The position numbers and the translations under genes are program-made. A stretch of 64,000 bases of DNA from Coriaria nepalensis. Its lineage: Eukaryota > Streptophyta > Magnoliopsida > Cucurbitales > Coriariaceae. The DNA lies in assembly GCA_027186245.1 (NCBI GenBank), contig CP114482.1:29841209-29905208 (forward strand), given 5' to 3'. Below, piece by piece: positions 60,824 through 64,000 of this stretch (position 1 is the first letter of the stretch; the number at the start of each line of letters is the position of its first letter). The notes below the pieces were generated by a model. The model saw nothing but the letters and a program-made list of their open reading frames with translations. It was not told where the DNA came from and ran no database searches.

Positions 60824-63759
60824 GAATTGGTTAGAGGTTCCTTCAAACAATTTAATGATTGAAAAGACTGAGTGATATGCTTTTTAATGCTAAAATAATG
60901 CATTGTTGTCTTCAATAGATTAATTATAAGTTATGTAAAAAAATAATGTTTGAAGGGCGAAAATCGAATTCGTTCGAAATAATTTAGAATGATTTAATGA
61001 CTAGAAGAGACTCAGTGACATGACTTTAAGGCTAAACAAATGCATTGTTGCCTTCAATAGATTAACCGCAAGTTATGCACGAAAGTCATGTTTAATTGCC
61101 GACTTTCATACGAAGTGATTTAGAATGATTTACTGACTAAAAGAGACGCAAAAATATGACTTGAACGCTAAAAAATGCATAGTTGCCATCAATAGATCAA
61201 TTGCAAGTTATGCACGAAAGTCGCGTTTTAAATGCAAAAAGCGAGTTGGTTCGAAGTGCCTTCAAACAATTTAATGATTGAAAAGACTGAGTGATATGCT
61301 TTTTATTGCTAAAATAATGCATTGTTGTCTTCAACAGATTAATTACAAGTTAAGTAAGAAAATAATATTTGAAGGGCGAAAATAGAATTCGTTCGAACTA
61401 ATTTAGAATGATTTAATGACTAGAAGAGAGTCAGTGACATGACTTTAAGGCTAAACAAATGCATTGTTGCCTTCAATAGATCAACTGCAAGTTATGCACG
61501 AAAGTCATGTTTAAATGCCGAATTTCTTACAAAGTGATTTAGAATGATTTACTGACTAAAAGAGACGCAAAAATATGACTTTAAGGATATAAAAATGCAT
61601 AGTTGCCATCAATAGATCAATTGCAAGTTATGCATGAAAGTCGCGTTTTAAATGCAAAAAGAGAATTGGTTAGAGGTTCCTTCAAACAATTTAATGATTG
61701 AAAAGACTGAGTGATATGCTTTTTAATGCTAAAATAATGCATTGTTGTCTTCAATAGATTAATTATAAGTTATGTAAAAAAATAATGTTTGAAGGGCGAA
61801 AATAGAATTCGTTCGAAATAATTTAGAATGATTTAATGACTAGAAGAGACTCAGTGACATGACTTTAAGGCTAAACAAATGCATTGTTGCCTTCAATAGA
61901 TTAACCGCAAGTTATGCACGAAAGTCATGTTTAATTGCCGAATTTCATACGAAGTGATTTAGAATGATTTACTGACTAAAAGAGACGCAAAAATATGACT
62001 TGAACGCTAAAAAATGCATAGTTTCCATCAATAGATCAATTGCAAGTTATGCACGAAAGTCGCGTTTTAAATGCAAAAAGCGAGTTGGTTCGAAGTGCCT
62101 TCAAACAATTTAATGATTGAAAAGACTGAGTGATATGCTTTTTATTGCTAAAATAATGCATAATTGTCTTCAACAGATTAATTACAAGTTAAGTAAGAAA
62201 ATAATATTTGAAGGGCGAAAATAGAATTCGTTCGAACTAATTTAGAATGATTTAATGACTAGAAGAGAGTCAGTGACATGACTTTAAGGCTAAACAAATG
62301 CATTGTTGCCTTCAATAGATCAACTGCAAGTTATGCACGAAAGTCATGTTTAAATGCCGAATTTCTTACGAAGTGATTTAGAATGATTTACTGACTAAAA
62401 GAGATGCAAAAATATGACTTTAATGCTAAAAAAATGCATATTTGCCATCAATAGATCAATTGCAAATTACGCATGAAAGTCGCGTTCTAAATGCAAAAAG
62501 AGAATTGGATCGAAGTGCCTTCAAACAATTTAATGATTGAAAAGACTGTGTGATATGCTTTTTAATTCTAAAATAATGCATTGTTGTCTTCAATAGATTA
62601 ATTACAAGTTATGTAAAAAAATAATGTTTGAAGGGCGAAAATAGAATTCGTTCGAAATAATTTAGAATGATTTAATTACTAGAAGAGACTCAGTGACATG
62701 ACTTTAAGGCTAAACAAATGCATTGTTGCCTTCAATTGATCAACTGCAAGTTATGCACGAAAGTCATGTTTAATTGCCGAATTTCATACGAAGTGATTTA
62801 GAATGATTTACTGAATAAAAGAGACGCAAAAATATGACTTGAACGCTAAAAAATGCATAGTTGCCATCAATAGATCAATTGCAAGTTATGCACGAAAGTC
62901 GCGTTTTAAATGCCAAAAGAGAATTGGTTCGGAGTGCCTTCAAACGATTTAATGATTGAAAAGACTGAGTGATATGCTTTTTATTGCTAAAATAATGCAA
63001 TGTTGTCTTCAATAGATTAATTACAAGTTATGTAAGAAAATAATGTTTGAAGGGCGAAAATAGAATTCGTTCGAAATAATTTAGAATGATTTAATGACTA
63101 TAAGAGACTCAGTGACATGACTTTAAGGCTAAACAAATGCATTGTTGCCTTCAATAGATCAAGTGCAAGTTATGCACGAAAGTCATGTTTAATTGCTGAA
63201 TTTCATACGAAGTGATTTAGAATGATTTACTGACTAAAAGAGACGCAAAAATATGACTTGAACGCTAAAAAATGCATAGTTGCCATCAATAGATCAATTG
63301 CAAGTTATGCACGAAAGTCGCGTTTTAAATGCAAAAAGAGAATTGGTTCGAAGTGCCTTCAAACGATTTAATGATTGAAAAGACTGAGTGATATGCTTTT
63401 TATTGCTAAAATAATGCATTGTTGTCTTCAATAGATTAATTACAAGTTATGTAAGAAAATAATATTTGAAGGGCGAAAATAGAATTCGTTCGAACTAATT
63501 TAGAATGATTTAATGACTAGAAGAGAGTCAGTGACATGACTTTAAGGCTAAACAAATGCATTGTTGCCTTCAATAGATCAACTGCAAGTTATGCACGAAA
63601 GTCATGTTTAAATGCCGAATTTCTTACAAAGTGATTTAGAATGATTTACTGACTAAAAGAGACGCAAAAATATGACTTTAAGGATATAAAAATGCATAGT
63701 TGCCATCAATAGATCAATTGCAAGTTATGCATGAAAGTCGCGTTTTAAATGCAAAAAGA
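60824..63759 (+). repeat. Trimer units 144-150 with a two-unit duplication
   Basis: Units start at 60824, 61243, 61663, 62082, 62502, 62921 and 63340. Units 144-145 match units 146-147 at 839 bp, sharing GGTTAGAGGTTCC, AATTATAAGTTATG, AGATTAACCGC, GCGAGTTGG (A start altered to GAGTTGG) and CTTCAACAGATT. Units 149-150 carry TGCCAAAAGAG with TTCGGAGTGCC, the same class as units 107 (44874) and 115 (48229), more than 14 kb away. Confidence 0.87.
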
Positions 63760-64000
63760 GAATTGGTTAGAGGTTCCTTCAAACAATTTAATGATTGAAA
63801 AGACTGAGTGATATGCTTTTTAATGCTAAAATAATGCATTGTTGTCTTCAATAGATTAATTATAAGTTATGTAAAAAAATAATGTTTGAAGGGCGAAAAT
63901 AGAATTCGTTCGAAATAATTTAGAATGATTTAATGACTAGAAGAGACTCAGTGACATGACTTTAAGGCTAAACAAATGCATTGTTGCCTTCAATAGATTA
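63760..64000 (+). repeat. Partial unit 151 (A complete, B truncated)
   Basis: A is 63760-63901 with the GGTTAGAGGTTCC allele. B begins at 63902 and is cut by the window edge after AATAGATTA. The array continues downstream. Confidence 0.93.

Larger units (their letters stand above)
1..64000 (+). repeat. Satellite DNA array, A-B-C trimer of 419-420 bp
   Basis: The entire window is a head-to-tail satellite with no inversion or foreign insertion. The A subunit start (GAATTGG or a close variant) recurs at 7, 426, 846, 1266, 1685, 2104, 2523, 2942 and so on to 63,760. This gives 150 complete units plus a partial one. Nearly all spacings are 419 or 420 bp, with 421 at units 14 and 52. The 1-bp difference mainly reflects whether the C subunit has six or seven A's before its ATGCATAG. 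Each unit holds three related subunits of about 140 bp that share a GAATT start, a central ATGCAT, a (T/A)CAATAGAT block and an AAGTTATG block. Seen directly: periodicity, order and orientation. Inferred: eukaryotic heterochromatin, possibly centromeric. The species and the satellite's name are unknown to me. Confidence 0.98.

Noticed and set aside
1..64000. CRISPR array
   Set aside because: The repeats are about 140 and 419 bp and are contiguous. There are no short repeats alternating with unique spacers, and no cas genes.
1..64000. Bacterial or plasmid iteron origin, or a tandem-repeat gene
   Set aside because: The array is far longer than any iteron cluster. Stops occur in all frames of the unit, and the 419-bp unit is not a multiple of three, so a repeat-protein gene is not possible.
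1..64000. Identification as the 142-bp satellite of the mealworm beetle Tenebrio molitor
   Set aside because: The subunit length and the EcoRI site brought it to mind from general knowledge. I cannot recall that sequence reliably, and that satellite is known as a homogeneous monomer array, not an A-B-C trimer. A similarity search would decide.
1..64000. Transposon or retroelement inserted in the array
   Set aside because: Every unit boundary from 7 to 63,760 could be placed. All spacings are explained by 419-421, 556 or 562 bp, leaving no room for an insertion.
1..64000. Telomeric repeats, tRNA or rRNA genes
   Set aside because: No short telomere-type tandem repeat, tRNA-like motif or rRNA-like segment was noticed on either strand.

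Overview
The whole 64,000-base window is one uninterrupted tandem satellite array. I see no gene, RNA gene, transposon, CRISPR array or unique-sequence interruption. Base composition is AT-rich: hand-counting one consensus unit gives about 31-32% GC. A long, homogeneous, head-to-tail array built from diverged subunits is typical of eukaryotic constitutive heterochromatin (centromeric, pericentromeric or subtelomeric). It argues strongly against a bacterial or viral source. The sequence alone does not let me name the organism.

The repeat has three levels. (1) The basic subunit is about 140 bp and starts at a GAATT motif. There are three clearly related but diverged types: A (about 142 bp, starting GAATTGG), B (135 bp, starting GAATTCG) and C (142-143 bp, starting GAATTTC). 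(2) The three are joined in fixed order A-B-C into a higher-order unit of 419-420 bp. I placed the A start of every unit: 150 complete units run from 7 to 63,759, followed by a partial unit 151. Of the complete units, 144 are ordinary trimers and six are tetramers. Three tetramers are 556-bp A-B-(C/B)-C units at 23,913, 24,888 and 28,802. The other three are 562-bp A-(B/A)-B-C units at 57,878, 58,860 and 60,262. Each tetramer carries a chimeric subunit that looks like the product of out-of-register recombination between neighbouring subunit types. (3) Blocks of one to about ten units are duplicated again, in tandem or at a distance. Shared private variants reveal these copies.

Layout: 1-2.7 kb ordinary trimers; 2.7-5.3, about 10-12 and 13.6-16.2 kb three copies of one block; 6.6-9.1 kb a three-unit tandem duplication; 9.2-10.1 kb a one-unit duplication; 16.8-17.6 kb another one-unit duplication; 18.5-21.0 kb a three-unit duplication; 23.9-25.9 and 28.8-30.2 kb the first tetramer family; 26.8-28.3 kb a two-unit duplication; 29.8-34.0 kb a five-unit duplication; 34.8-44.6 kb scattered copies of one unit class and a multi-unit block; 44.0-51.6 kb an eight-unit block copied and then expanded to ten units; 51.2-55.4 kb a second five-unit duplication; 57.5-60.8 kb the second tetramer family; 60.8-64.0 kb two-unit duplications carrying a local C variant.

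Nothing here works as a gene set. The only long reading frames are two 65-codon minus-strand frames that are two copies of the same array segment, and I regard them as chance. The biological interest lies in the array's evolution (subunit chimeras, nested amplification, regional variant domains) and in possible chromatin features: an 18-bp dyad in every intact B subunit, helically phased A-tracts in C, and C/T variation at CpG positions.
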